From: a bacterium | GTDB taxonomy: Bacteria > Chloroflexota > Dormibacteria > Aeolococcales > Aeolococcaceae | NCBI GenBank assembly: GCA_021847925.1 | Contig: JAJZNI010000026.1 | Location: 1-44,368, forward strand | Direction of reading: 5' to 3' | Length of the DNA: 44,368 bases | Shown: positions 19,158 through 28,705 of the stretch, one piece after another | How positions within the stretch are numbered: the first letter of the stretch is position 1 | Layout of the letters: each line of letters opens with the position of its first letter | Translations under genes and position numbers: made by a program | The notes under the pieces: generated by a model | The model's input: the letters and a program-made list of their open reading frames with translations, nothing else | Told to the model about the DNA's origin: nothing | The model's database searches: none

Positions 19158-20072
19158 ATGAGCAGTCAGGCTTCTCTCGAGACCCGTCCCGTCGGCTTCA
19201 TCGGAGCCGGATCCATGGGCGAGCCCATGATTCGCAACCTCGCCCGCAGCGGGGTTGCCACCCACGTCGTCGACACCGACCGCCGCAGACTGGAGGCGCT
19301 CGCCGCCGAGCCCGGCGTCGTGACCCACGGCTCCCTCGGCGACCTCGCCACCTGCGCGACCGCCATCTGCATGCTCCCCAACAGCGAGGCGGTGGCGGAG
19401 GTCGTGGCCGGCCCGGGGGGCCTCCTGCGCGTGCTGCCAGCCGGCTCCGTCATCATCGACATGGGTTCCTCACGGCCGAGCAGCACCGTCGCCCTTGCCG
19501 AGCAGGCTCGGGAGGCGGGCATGGACCTGGTCGACGCGCCGGTGTCGGGCGGCGTCTCACGTGCCCGCTCGGCGACGCTCACCATCATGTTCGGCGGCGC
19601 CCGCGAGCAGCTGGACGCGTGCGCGCCGCTGCTGGAGCGCCTGGGGAGCAAGGTCGTCCACGTGGGGCCGGTCGGCGCAGGACACGCGATGAAGGCTCTC
19701 AACAATGTCTCGTCCGCCATCAGCCTCACCGCGGCGGTGGAGATCCTCCGTGTCGGGCGCTCGCTGGGACTTGATGCCGAGGTCATGCTGGACGTGCTCA
19801 ACGAGTCGACGGGGCGGACGTACGCCACGGAGCACAAGGTGCGCGAGTTCATCCTGAGCGGCACGTACGCATCCGGGTTCGCCTTCCACCTCATGGTGAA
19901 GGACCTGGACACGGCCATGGACATGGCTCGCAACGCGGGGGTTCCCGTCGGGCTCGGCGAGCGCTGCTGGGAGCTGTGGAAGGCGGCCGCGCCGGCGCTC
20001 CCCGAGAGCGCCGATCACACCGAGATCGCGCGCTTCATCCAGGGGCCGGACCTGACCTCGGAGGGACGCTGA
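19158..20072 (+). CDS. NAD(P)-dependent oxidoreductase, 3-hydroxyisobutyrate dehydrogenase / tartronate-semialdehyde reductase family
   Basis: VGFIGAGSMGEPMIRNLARSG, DLVDAPVSGGVSRARSATLTIMFGG, VGAGHAMKALNNVSSA. Confidence 0.92.
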   Translation: MSSQASLETRPVGFIGAGSMGEPMIRNLARSGVATHVVDTDRRRLEALAAEPGVVTHGSLGDLATCATAICMLPNSEAVAEVVAGPGGLLRVLPAGSVIIDMGSSRPSSTVALAEQAREAGMDLVDAPVSGGVSRARSATLTIMFGGAREQLDACAPLLERLGSKVVHVGPVGAGHAMKALNNVSSAISLTAAVEILRVGRSLGLDAEVMLDVLNESTGRTYATEHKVREFILSGTYASGFAFHLMVKDLDTAMDMARNAGVPVGLGERCWELWKAAAPALPESADHTEIARFIQGPDLTSEGR

Positions 20073-20174
20073 GGGCCGGCGCCGAGCGCGCGACGCGGCG
20101 AGCCGCCAACGACCCGGTCCAGGCCGCCCACCCGGAGTCCCGGGCCCCGAACCGGCCGACGGGGCGGGGAACGC

Positions 20175-20921
20175 CTAGGCCCCGGGCAGCTCCTCGCCGG
20201 GATCGCCGTCGACGAGCATCGCGATCCGGATCCTCTCCGCGATCTGCATGTGCTCTCGGGCGAGGCTCTCCGCGCGCTCCGTGTCGTGGCTCAGGATCGC
20301 GTTTATGATCTCGGCGTGCTGGGCCACCGCCTGGTCCCCCCGACCCGGATAGGACAGCGTCGTCGACGGGAAGCGGGTGAGCCACTCGTGCAGCTCCTGG
20401 ACGAAGCGGTTCAGCAGGTGATTGCCGGTGGATGCGGCGATCGCGGCGTGAAAGGCCAGGTTGTCCCTGGCCATGGCGACGAAGTCGCCGCGCTGCACGT
20501 CCTCCGTGCAGGCCGCGTTCAGCTGCTGCAGCCGGCCTATGGACACGGGGGAGGCCACCCGGGCGGCGGTCCCCGCGGCGAAGCCCTCGAGAACGACGCG
20601 CACCGCATACACCTCGAGGATCTGCTCGCCGGTGACGGAGCTCACCCTCAGCAGGCCGCGGCTGTCGCGGACCACGAGCTGAGAGGTGGCCAGTCGCAGG
20701 AGCGCCTCGCGGACCGGGGTCCGGCTCACCCCGAAGAGAGCCGCGAGATGCTCCTCGCCGAGCCGCACGCCGGGGAGCAGGTCGCGTGCCACGATCGCGT
20801 CCGAGAGCACCGAGTGGATCGCGGCCGAGCTGGAGTCGGACCGCGTGTCCGCCCCGGTCGCCTTCCAGCGCTGGAGGAGCTTGGCCTCCCAGGAGTCGGG
20901 GGCCGGGCGCAGCTTGGGCAT
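20175..20921 (-). CDS. GntR-family transcriptional regulator (FCD domain)
   Basis: GVRLGEEHLAALFGVSRTPVREALLRLATSQLVVRD (GntR wHTH) and FCD C-terminus DNLAFHAAIAASTGNHLLNRFVQEL. Confidence 0.93.
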   Translation of the reverse strand: MPKLRPAPDSWEAKLLQRWKATGADTRSDSSSAAIHSVLSDAIVARDLLPGVRLGEEHLAALFGVSRTPVREALLRLATSQLVVRDSRGLLRVSSVTGEQILEVYAVRVVLEGFAAGTAARVASPVSIGRLQQLNAACTEDVQRGDFVAMARDNLAFHAAIAASTGNHLLNRFVQELHEWLTRFPSTTLSYPGRGDQAVAQHAEIINAILSHDTERAESLAREHMQIAERIRIAMLVDGDPGEELPGA

Positions 20922-20963
20922 TGAAGCGCTTGACAGCTTGACACAGGTGTGGCGGCGTCCGCT

Positions 20964-20987
20964 ATTGTATACAGCACCATACAGAAC
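20964..20987. promoter_or_regulatory. Candidate GntR operator: TGTATACA palindrome plus CATACAG half-site
   Basis: attgtatacagcaccatacagaac in the divergent region between the GntR gene and tcuA; TGTATACA at 20966-20973 is a perfect 8-bp palindrome. Confidence 0.6.
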
Positions 20988-21042
20988 GAACAGCTGTCCG
21001 ACCCTTCACCTGAGAGCTCAGACCGTTTGGGAGGTTCACGGC

Positions 21043-22557
21043 ATCATCGGGCCCTTCGCTCGGCAGCTGCGGACGGCCGGCCCGGCCGCCGACCCGACGG
21101 TCGCCGAGGACACCCCGGCCCCGGCCCCGGCCCCGGGGGACGCCGCCCGCGTCCCCCTGCTCCAAGCGGCCAGCGCGCCGTGGGATGTCGTGGTGGTGGG
21201 TGGGGGCAACGCCGCCCTCGTCGCCGCCATCACAGCCGCCGAGCGCGGGCGCAGCGTGGCGCTTCTCGAGGCCGCACCGCGCCACCTGCGCGCGGGCAAC
21301 ACGCGACACACCCGGAATATTCGGTGTGTTCACACCGAGTCTGATCGGTTCATGCCCGGAACCTACCTGGCGGAGGAGCTGTTCGCCGACCTGGCGAGCG
21401 TGGGGCGGGGGGCGACGCGCCCCGAGCTCGCACGGATCGCCGTCGGTCGTTCCGCCGAGGCCGTGGCCTGGATGGACCAGCACGGTGTCAGCTGGCAGCG
21501 TCCCCTCCGCGGCACCCTCGGCCTGGCACGGACCAACCGCTTCTTCCTGGGTGGCGGGACCGCGCTCGCCAACCACTACTACACGGTGGCCCAGCGAGCC
21601 GGGGTGAACCTCGTCTACGAGGCTCGGGTGGCCGACCTCGAGCTGGAGGATGCGAGCTTCGTCACCGTCGTCGTCGCCCTCGGCGGCGAGGAGGTCCGGA
21701 TCCGCGCCCGGGCCGTCGTCGTGGCGTGCGGTGGGTTCGAGGCCAACCTTCCCTGGCTCAGACGCTACTGGGGTGCCGCAGCCGACCAGTACATCGTGAG
21801 AGGCACGCCCCACAACGACGGAGCGGTGCTGGCCCGCCTGCTCGACCTCGGGGCCGCGACCTGCGGCGACGCGCGCGGCTTCCACGCCATCGCCGTCGAC
21901 GCAAGGTCGCCCAAGTTCGACGGGGGCATCGCCACCCGCCTCGACTGCCTCCCCTTCGGCATCGTCGTGAACCGGGAGGGCAGACGCTTCTCCGACGAGG
22001 GCGCCGACATCTGGCCCAAGCGGTATGCCTCGTGGGGCGGGCTCATCGCGCGCCAGCCCGGCCAGATCGCCTACGCGATCGTCGACGCGAGCATGACGGG
22101 ACGCTTCATCCAGCCCCTCTATCCCCCCATCACAGCCGGCACCCTCCCCGATCTGGCCCGGGCCCTGGAGCTCGACCCCGACACGCTCGAGAGGACCGTC
22201 ACGGAGTTCAACGCCCACTGCGACGGACGCTCGCCGCTTGACCTGTCGCAGCTCGATCACGTGGCGACCTCCGACCTCGACCCGCCGAAGACCAACTGGG
22301 CGCGGCCCCTGGACCATCCGCCCTATTCGGCTTTCCCGCTCCGGCCGGGAATCACGTTCACGTTCATGGGGGTGGCCATCAACGAAAGAGCACAGATCCT
22401 CACCCAAGCCGGCTCACCTTTCGCCAGGCTCTTCGCCGCCGGAGAGATCATGGCGGGCAACGTCCTGACCGATGGCTATCTGGCTGGGCTCGGACTGACC
22501 ATCGGCACCGTGTTCGGCCGCATCGCCGGCCATGAGGCGTCACAAGTTGCCGACTGA
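21043..22557 (+). CDS. tcuA: FAD-dependent tricarballylate dehydrogenase TcuA-like (fumarate reductase/succinate dehydrogenase flavoprotein family)
   Basis: WDVVVVGGGNAALVAAITAAERGRSVALLEAAPRHLRAGNTRHTRNIRCVHTESD; VVACGGFEANLPWLRRYWG; paired with TcuB. Start uncertain: no in-frame ATG/GTG between the operator and the Rossmann motif. Confidence 0.88.
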   Translation: MIGPFARQLRTAGPAADPTVAEDTPAPAPAPGDAARVPLLQAASAPWDVVVVGGGNAALVAAITAAERGRSVALLEAAPRHLRAGNTRHTRNIRCVHTESDRFMPGTYLAEELFADLASVGRGATRPELARIAVGRSAEAVAWMDQHGVSWQRPLRGTLGLARTNRFFLGGGTALANHYYTVAQRAGVNLVYEARVADLELEDASFVTVVVALGGEEVRIRARAVVVACGGFEANLPWLRRYWGAAADQYIVRGTPHNDGAVLARLLDLGAATCGDARGFHAIAVDARSPKFDGGIATRLDCLPFGIVVNREGRRFSDEGADIWPKRYASWGGLIARQPGQIAYAIVDASMTGRFIQPLYPPITAGTLPDLARALELDPDTLERTVTEFNAHCDGRSPLDLSQLDHVATSDLDPPKTNWARPLDHPPYSAFPLRPGITFTFMGVAINERAQILTQAGSPFARLFAAGEIMAGNVLTDGYLAGLGLTIGTVFGRIAGHEASQVAD

Positions 22558-23677
22558 GACCTTCCTCGAATCCGCCCAACGGCAGCTGAACATCTGCAAT
22601 GCCTGCCGCTACTGCGAGGGATACTGCGCGGTCTTCCCCGCGCTGGAGCTTCGCTCCACCTTCACCGAAGCCGACGTGACCTATCTCGCCAACCTGTGCC
22701 ATGACTGCCGGGCGTGCCTCGATGCGTGCATGTACGCGCCTCCCCACGAGTTCGGAGTGGACATCCCGGCGACCCTGCGCACGGCGCGGGATGCCGGCTA
22801 CGTGCGCTACGCGTGGCCGCACCGCCTCGCCACCCTGCTGTGGCACCATCCGCGCGCCTCGGTCGCCGTCGCCACGCTGGGCGGCTTCGTCGCCGCCCTG
22901 GTCGCGGAGTCGGCCAACGGCCGCTCGCTCGTCGCCGGCCGCTCCGGTCCCGGCTCCTTCTACACGGTCATCCCCTGGCTGGGGATGGTGCTCGCGTTCG
23001 GGCTCGCGGCCCTCTTCATCATCGCCGTCGTCTCCGGGGCGATCGTGACGTTCTGGCGCTCGGGGACAGTGCGCCCCGGGAAGGCGTCCTGGGGTGCGGC
23101 CTGGCGCGGGGTCATCGCCGACGTCGTCCCCCTCCGGTATCTGGGCGGAGGAGGGCCGGGCTGCCCCTACCCCGACCCGGACCGACCGTCCCACGGGCGC
23201 CGCCTGCTGCACCAGGCGGTCCTCTACGGGTTCCTGCTGGACTTCGCGTCCACGTGCGTGGCCGCGATCTACCAGGACATCCTCCACCGGATGCCTCCCT
23301 ACCCCGTCACCTCCCTGCCGGTGCTGCTGGGCATCATCGGAGGCGTGGGGGTCATCGCCGGCTGCACCGGCCTGCTCCACCTCAGGTACGCGGCGTGGCG
23401 GCTTCGCCACGAGCGGCCGGCTCCCCAGGACGTGAGCTTCGTCGCGGTCCTCAACCTCGTGGCGATCACCGGGATGATCCTCCTGATCCTGCGCGCCACC
23501 CCCGCCATGCCCATCCTGCTCGACCTCCACCTGGCGTCGGTCTTCGCGCTCTTCCTCACCCTTCCCTACAGCAGGTTCGTGCACGCCGCGTACCGCGTTG
23601 CCGCCCTGCTCCGCAATCGCCTCGAGGAGGCGGCTCAGCCCCAGCTCGGCGCCGAGGACGAGGGCGTCGCCGCGTGA
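22532..23677 (+). CDS. tcuB: Tricarballylate utilization 4Fe-4S protein TcuB-like
   Basis: LNICNACRYCEGYCAVFPALELRSTF, LANLCHDCRACLDACMYAPPHEFGVDIP and C-terminal TM helices; overlaps tcuA end. Confidence 0.92.
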   Translation: MRRHKLPTETFLESAQRQLNICNACRYCEGYCAVFPALELRSTFTEADVTYLANLCHDCRACLDACMYAPPHEFGVDIPATLRTARDAGYVRYAWPHRLATLLWHHPRASVAVATLGGFVAALVAESANGRSLVAGRSGPGSFYTVIPWLGMVLAFGLAALFIIAVVSGAIVTFWRSGTVRPGKASWGAAWRGVIADVVPLRYLGGGGPGCPYPDPDRPSHGRRLLHQAVLYGFLLDFASTCVAAIYQDILHRMPPYPVTSLPVLLGIIGGVGVIAGCTGLLHLRYAAWRLRHERPAPQDVSFVAVLNLVAITGMILLILRATPAMPILLDLHLASVFALFLTLPYSRFVHAAYRVAALLRNRLEEAAQPQLGAEDEGVAA

Positions 23678-23732
23678 CCCGCGCCGAGGGCCGCGCTCCC
23701 GAGCGGGGCGCCCCTCCGCAAGACCGCTCCGC

Positions 23733-24905
23733 GTGACCCCGGCATCGGGCCTGGATCGCGTGCTCCGGCAGGCGGTGGACGCCGGTGCCGTGGCCGGCGT
23801 CGTCGCGGCAGCCGCCACCGATGCCGGGGTGGTCTATGCCGGCGCCCAGGGCGCCCGGTCGCTGGGTCAGGACCAGGCCATGACCACGGACACCGTGTTC
23901 CTGATCGCCTCCATGACGAAGACCGTCACCACCGTCGCCGCGCTGCAGCAGGTGGAGCGGCGGCGGCTCCACCTCGATGAGCCCCTGGTCGACGTCGTGC
24001 CCGAGCTCGCCGCCGTGCCCGTCCTCGAGGGCTTCGGAGGGGACGGCACGCCGAGGCTGCGGCCGCCGGCGCGTCCCATCACGCTGCGCAGGCTTCTGAC
24101 CCACACCGCCGGATTCGCCTACGACCGGTGGAACGCCACCATCCGGCGCTATGCGACGGAGAGGGGCATCCCCGACGTGTCCGAGGGGCGCCTCGAGACG
24201 CTGTGGAGGACGCCGCTCGTGAGCGACCCCGGGGAGAGGTGGGAGTACAGCAGCCTGGATTGGGTGGGCATTGCCGTCGAGAGGGTGTGTGGCGAGCGAC
24301 TGAGCGCCTGCATCCGCAGGGAGATCACAGAGCCGCTGGGGATGACCTCCACCGGCTTCGAGCTCACCGCGGAGATGCGGTCGCGCATCGCGGGCCGGCA
24401 TCGGCGGCTTGCGGGCGGCGACCTGGAGACCCTGCCGGAACGGCCCGCGGGCGCGCGCGAGTTCGACCGCGGGGGCGGCGGGCTGTACTCGACCGCCGGG
24501 GATTACCTGACCTTCCTGCGCATGCTGATGAACGGAGGCACGATCGACGGCGTCCGCATCCTCCGCGCGGAGACGGTGGCGGAGATGGAGCGCAATCAGA
24601 TCGGCGACCTGGCCGTCACCCGGATGGTGAGCGCCAGGCCCGATCTCACGCGTGACGTCGAGATGTTCCCCGGCATCCCCAAGAAATGGGGGCTGGGGCA
24701 CATGATCACCATGGAGGCGGTCCCCTCCCGCCGCAGCGCCGGCAGCCTCACCTGGGCCGGGTTGAACAACACCTACTACTGGCTGGACCGCGCGCGCCGC
24801 CTCGCCGCCGTGGTGTGCACCCAGGTGCTGCCGTTCGCGGATCCCCAGGTGCTGAAGCTCGTCGCGGCCTTCGAGACGGCCCTCTACGGCAGCCTTGCCG
24901 GCTGA
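23733..24905 (+). CDS. Serine hydrolase (class C beta-lactamase / esterase-like)
   Basis: FLIASMTKTVTTVAALQQVE (SxxK), WEYSSLDWVGIAVERV (YxN-like YSS), C-terminal AGLNNTYYWLDR. Confidence 0.9.
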   Translation: MTPASGLDRVLRQAVDAGAVAGVVAAAATDAGVVYAGAQGARSLGQDQAMTTDTVFLIASMTKTVTTVAALQQVERRRLHLDEPLVDVVPELAAVPVLEGFGGDGTPRLRPPARPITLRRLLTHTAGFAYDRWNATIRRYATERGIPDVSEGRLETLWRTPLVSDPGERWEYSSLDWVGIAVERVCGERLSACIRREITEPLGMTSTGFELTAEMRSRIAGRHRRLAGGDLETLPERPAGAREFDRGGGGLYSTAGDYLTFLRMLMNGGTIDGVRILRAETVAEMERNQIGDLAVTRMVSARPDLTRDVEMFPGIPKKWGLGHMITMEAVPSRRSAGSLTWAGLNNTYYWLDRARRLAAVVCTQVLPFADPQVLKLVAAFETALYGSLAG

Positions 24906-24957
24906 GGGACCGGGGTGCTCCAGGCGACCCCCAATCCCGCATCGCAATCCGCCGCTC

Positions 24958-24974
24958 TGTATACTGGCGTATGC
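24958..24974. promoter_or_regulatory. Candidate GntR-type operator (TGTATAC-TG-GCGTATGC)
   Basis: tgtatactggcgtatgc in the gap upstream of the indolepyruvate oxidoreductase gene; shares TGTATAC and GTATGC with the 11275 site in inverse order. Confidence 0.4.
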
Positions 24975-25132
24975 GCCCGACCTCGAACATCCCTGGCGCC
25001 GGAGAGCTCGGCTGGGAGAGCTTCGTGATGGAAGAACGGCGGGGCCTGAACCGATCCACCCGTCGCGGAGTCGCGGGTGCGCGCCCACGCGGGTCGCACC
25101 CGCATGCAGGCCGGGGACAGGACGCGTAGCGC

Positions 25133-28100
25133 GTGGCGTCCGCCGATGCCGCCCCGCCCCCCGCGCCCTCTCTGGATGATCGCTACCTCGTCGAGAACGG
25201 CCGCGTCCTGCTGACCGGGATCCAGGCCCTCGTTCGCCTGCCCATCGACCAGGCGCGCCGCGATGGCGCCGCCGGGCGCCGGATCGGGACCTTCATATCG
25301 GGGTATCCGGGGTCACCGCTCGCCGCCTACGACCGGTCGCTGCAAGCAGCCTCCACGATAACGGGCCGGTTCGGCATCGTGCATCAGCCCGGCCAGAACG
25401 AGGAGCTGGCCAGCACCGCCGTCACCGGGACACAGCTCCTGGACCTCTATCCCCATGAGCGCTATGACGGTGTTGTCGGCATCTGGTACGGCAAGGGCCC
25501 GGGCATGGACCGCTCCCTGGACGCCATGCGCCACGGCAACTACATGGGGACCAGCGCTCGGGGCGCGGTCGTCGTGCTCAGCGGAGAGGACCACGAGGCG
25601 GTGTCCTCGACGCTGCCGATCCAGCAGGAGTACGCCTTCGCCCACTGCGGCATTCCCCTCCTCTATCCGTCGTCCGTGCAGGAGATCCTCGAGCTCGGCC
25701 TGCACGCGGTGGCCATGTCGCGGCACTCCGGTTGCTGGGTGGGATTGAAGCTGGTCACGCAGCTGTGCGACAGCGCGCAGGTCTGCGAGGTGTCGCCGGA
25801 CGCGCCCGTGCCGGTGATCCCCGAGCCGGAGGACCCCGCCCAGCGGAGTGGAAGGGCACAGTACTTCCGGTTCCTCCCCGGCGAGACGGTCGCCAACGAG
25901 CGGGCTCTCTACACGCAGCGTCACCCGGCCGCCCTCGCCTACGTCGCCGCCAACCGGCTCAATGAGGCCGTGCTCACGTCCTCCTCCGACCGCGTCGCCG
26001 TGGTCGCCGCCGGCAAGAGCTGGGCCGACCTCCGCCACGCGCTCGCCGACATGAGCGTCGACGACGCCGCGCTGTCGCATGCGGGGGTGCGGCTCGTGAA
26101 GCTCGCATGCCTGTACCCTGCCGACCTCTCCTTCCTGCGATCCGCGCTGCTCGGGCTCGAGGAGGTCATCGTGATCGAGGAGAAGCGTGGCTTCCTGGAG
26201 GAGCAGGTGTGCGCCGCGCTGGCCGGGCTCCCCGGCGCTCCCCGCGTCCACGGCAAGCGGGACCGCGAGGGGCGCGAGTGGTTCCCCGCGTGGGGCGGGC
26301 TCGACGCCGACGCCATCACGCGCCTCCTGGGGCCGCGCCTCGCCGAGCTGCTCCCCGGCCCGACCCGGATCTCGGCCCGGATCGAGGAGATCACGGCGGC
26401 CCGCGAACGCCGCCACGAGCTCCTCCCCCTCCGGCTTCCCAACTACTGCTCCGGCTGCCCGCACAACTTCTCCACGCGGCTGCTTCCCGGCCAGACGGCG
26501 TGGTCGGCTCCGGGGTGTCACGTGTTCGCGACCGTCATCGACCAGCCGGAGCGTCACACCGACGTGGTCACGCAGTACGGCGGCGACGGCCTGGCCTGGA
26601 TCGGGCTCGCCCCCTTCACCGACCGGCAGCACATGATCGTCAACACCGGTGACGGCAGCCTCTTCCACTCCAGCTACCAGAACATCCGCTTCGCGATCGC
26701 GGCGGGTGTCACCATGACCTTCAAGATCCTCTACAACGGGGCGATCGCCAACACGGGCGCGCAGAAGCCCGTCGGCCAGATCGAGGTGCCGCGCCTCGCC
26801 AGGCTGCTCGCGCTGGAGGGGGTGGCCAAGATGGCGATCGTCGCCAAGGACCCCCACGTGTACAGGGGCGTCCGCTGGCCCTCCAACTGCCGGCTCGAGG
26901 GGCCCGAGGGCTATGAGGCGCTCATGACCGACCTCGAGCGCACCGCCGGCGTCACGGTGTTCCTGTACGACGGTGAATGCTCGAATGAGCGGCGCCGCAA
27001 GCAGAGGCGGGGCCTGGCGCCACGCCCATCCCGGTACCTCGTCATCAACGAGGACGTGTGCGAGAGCTGCGGCGACTGCGGCCGGGCCGCGAACTGCATG
27101 TCGCTGCAGTCGGTGGCCACGGAGTTCGGCCCCAAGACCCGGATCCAGCAGTCCTCGTGCAACCAGGACCACCTCTGCGTCACCGGCGACTGCCCGTCCT
27201 TCATGACGGTTGACGCCAAGCCGGGGTCCGGGCGCGTGAGGCGCACCCCCCCGGAGCTCGATGCGGACGCCGTGCCCGACGTGGCCCGTCCGAGCTGCCT
27301 TGACCCGTACCGGATCCACATCACCGGCGTGGGCGGGACCGGGGTGCTGACGCTCAACGCCATCCTGAGCTGGGCGGGCACCCTCGAGGGCAGGCGGATC
27401 GCCAGCTACGACCAGACCGGGGCCGCCCAGAAATGGGGGGCCGTGGTCAGCTCGATCGCCATCTGGGAGCGGGGACCCGCCGCCAGCAGCCGGGTGGGAT
27501 GCGCGCAGGCCGACCTCTACCTCGCCCTCGACCTGATGGCCGGCTCCGACGCCCGCAACCTCGAGCGCTGCGGGCCCGGTCGGACGGCCGCGGTCCTCAA
27601 CACCACCCTCCTCCCCGACGGACGGACGATCCGCGACCCCCGGGTGCAGCCTCCACGCGACGCCTTCGTGAGGGCCATCGAGGCCTGCACCGACCCGGGC
27701 AGGACGGTGACCGTCGAGGCCGGCCTCCTCGCCGACACCCTCTTCGACGATCACATGACGACCAACCTGATCGCCCTGGGATCGGCCTACCAGGCGGGAC
27801 TCCTGCCCATCGGCGCCGATGCGCTCGAGGCCGCAATCCGGCTGAACGGCGTCGCCGTCGAGCGCAACGTCCAGGCCTTCCGCTACGGGCGCCTGGCCCG
27901 GCACGACCCGGCTCGCGTCGCGGAGCTGAGCGCGGCGCCACCCACACCCCTCCCCGCCGGACGCCTCGAGCGCGCGGCCGACCTCTGGCGCCGGCATCCC
28001 GCCCTGAGCGGGCTCGTCGACCGCGCGAAGGGCCTCGACGACGCCACCCGCAGCCTGCTCCGGATCCGCGGGGGTGACCTCATCGACTATCAGTCATCCC

Positions 28101-28669
28101 GCTACGCCACCTCCTACGTGACGTTCGTCCTGAGCTGCGCGGAGCGCGAGCGTGCCCGCCTTGGCGAGGCCTCCGACCTCGCTCTCACCCGCGAGGTCGC
28201 GCGCTCGCTGCACAAGCTGATGGCCTACAAGGACGAGTACGAGGTGGCCCGCCTGCACCACCGCGCCCGGGCCCGGGTCCGCGCGGGATCGGGGCTCGAG
28301 GCGCCGGCGGCGATCGGGTACCTGCTCCACCCCCCCCTGCTGCGGGCCATGGGATTGCGGCGCAAGGTTCGTCTCGGTGGCTGGTTCGACCCGGCGTTCA
28401 CGGCGCTGCACGCGCTCCGCCGGGTCCGCGGCACGTGGGCCGACATCTTCCGATGGCCGGAGGTGCGCCGCATCGAGCGCGAGCTCCCGGGCTGGTACCG
28501 GGCGACCGTGGCGCAGGTGCTGGAGGTCCTGACCCCGGAGAACCGGGAAATCGCGCTCCAGGTCGCGGGCCTTCCGGACATGATCCGCGGCTACGAGCAG
28601 ATCAAGGTCGCCAGCGCCACGCGCGCCAGGCAGCAGGGTGCGACGCTGCTCGCGCGTCTCACGGGCTAG
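25133..28669 (+). CDS. Indolepyruvate:ferredoxin oxidoreductase family protein (fused alpha/beta, 1178 aa)
   Basis: TFISGYPGSPLAAYDRSL, IVHQPGQNEELASTAVTGTQL, LPNYCSGCPHNFSTRLLPG, CESCGDCGRAANCMSLQSV, HITGVGGTGVLTLNAILSWAG. Confidence 0.95.
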   Translation: MASADAAPPPAPSLDDRYLVENGRVLLTGIQALVRLPIDQARRDGAAGRRIGTFISGYPGSPLAAYDRSLQAASTITGRFGIVHQPGQNEELASTAVTGTQLLDLYPHERYDGVVGIWYGKGPGMDRSLDAMRHGNYMGTSARGAVVVLSGEDHEAVSSTLPIQQEYAFAHCGIPLLYPSSVQEILELGLHAVAMSRHSGCWVGLKLVTQLCDSAQVCEVSPDAPVPVIPEPEDPAQRSGRAQYFRFLPGETVANERALYTQRHPAALAYVAANRLNEAVLTSSSDRVAVVAAGKSWADLRHALADMSVDDAALSHAGVRLVKLACLYPADLSFLRSALLGLEEVIVIEEKRGFLEEQVCAALAGLPGAPRVHGKRDREGREWFPAWGGLDADAITRLLGPRLAELLPGPTRISARIEEITAARERRHELLPLRLPNYCSGCPHNFSTRLLPGQTAWSAPGCHVFATVIDQPERHTDVVTQYGGDGLAWIGLAPFTDRQHMIVNTGDGSLFHSSYQNIRFAIAAGVTMTFKILYNGAIANTGAQKPVGQIEVPRLARLLALEGVAKMAIVAKDPHVYRGVRWPSNCRLEGPEGYEALMTDLERTAGVTVFLYDGECSNERRRKQRRGLAPRPSRYLVINEDVCESCGDCGRAANCMSLQSVATEFGPKTRIQQSSCNQDHLCVTGDCPSFMTVDAKPGSGRVRRTPPELDADAVPDVARPSCLDPYRIHITGVGGTGVLTLNAILSWAGTLEGRRIASYDQTGAAQKWGAVVSSIAIWERGPAASSRVGCAQADLYLALDLMAGSDARNLERCGPGRTAAVLNTTLLPDGRTIRDPRVQPPRDAFVRAIEACTDPGRTVTVEAGLLADTLFDDHMTTNLIALGSAYQAGLLPIGADALEAAIRLNGVAVERNVQAFRYGRLARHDPARVAELSAAPPTPLPAGRLERAADLWRRHPALSGLVDRAKGLDDATRSLLRIRGGDLIDYQSSRYATSYVTFVLSCAERERARLGEASDLALTREVARSLHKLMAYKDEYEVARLHHRARARVRAGSGLEAPAAIGYLLHPPLLRAMGLRRKVRLGGWFDPAFTALHALRRVRGTWADIFRWPEVRRIERELPGWYRATVAQVLEVLTPENREIALQVAGLPDMIRGYEQIKVASATRARQQGATLLARLTG

Positions 28670-28705
28670 GGCTGTGCAGACGACCGCAACTCCTGGAGGT
28701 CACGA

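Noticed and set aside
21109-21140. CCGGCC tandem repeat (PAPAPAPG) near the tcuA N-terminus
   Set aside because: Short simple GC repeat in a likely linker region; not a CRISPR or significant repeat.
21305-21330. Imperfect palindrome CACACCCGGAATATTCGGTGTG inside tcuA
   Set aside because: Lies in a conserved coding motif (NTRHTRNIRC) and is imperfect; too weak to call a regulatory site.
24972-25129. Short ORF MRPTSNIPGAGELGWESF... upstream of the indolepyruvate oxidoreductase
   Set aside because: No family resemblance and Arg-rich tail; could be leader sequence, insufficient evidence for a CDS.
25313-27997. 894-aa minus-strand ORF
   Set aside because: Antisense to the indolepyruvate oxidoreductase, with compositional bias and no recognisable domain.
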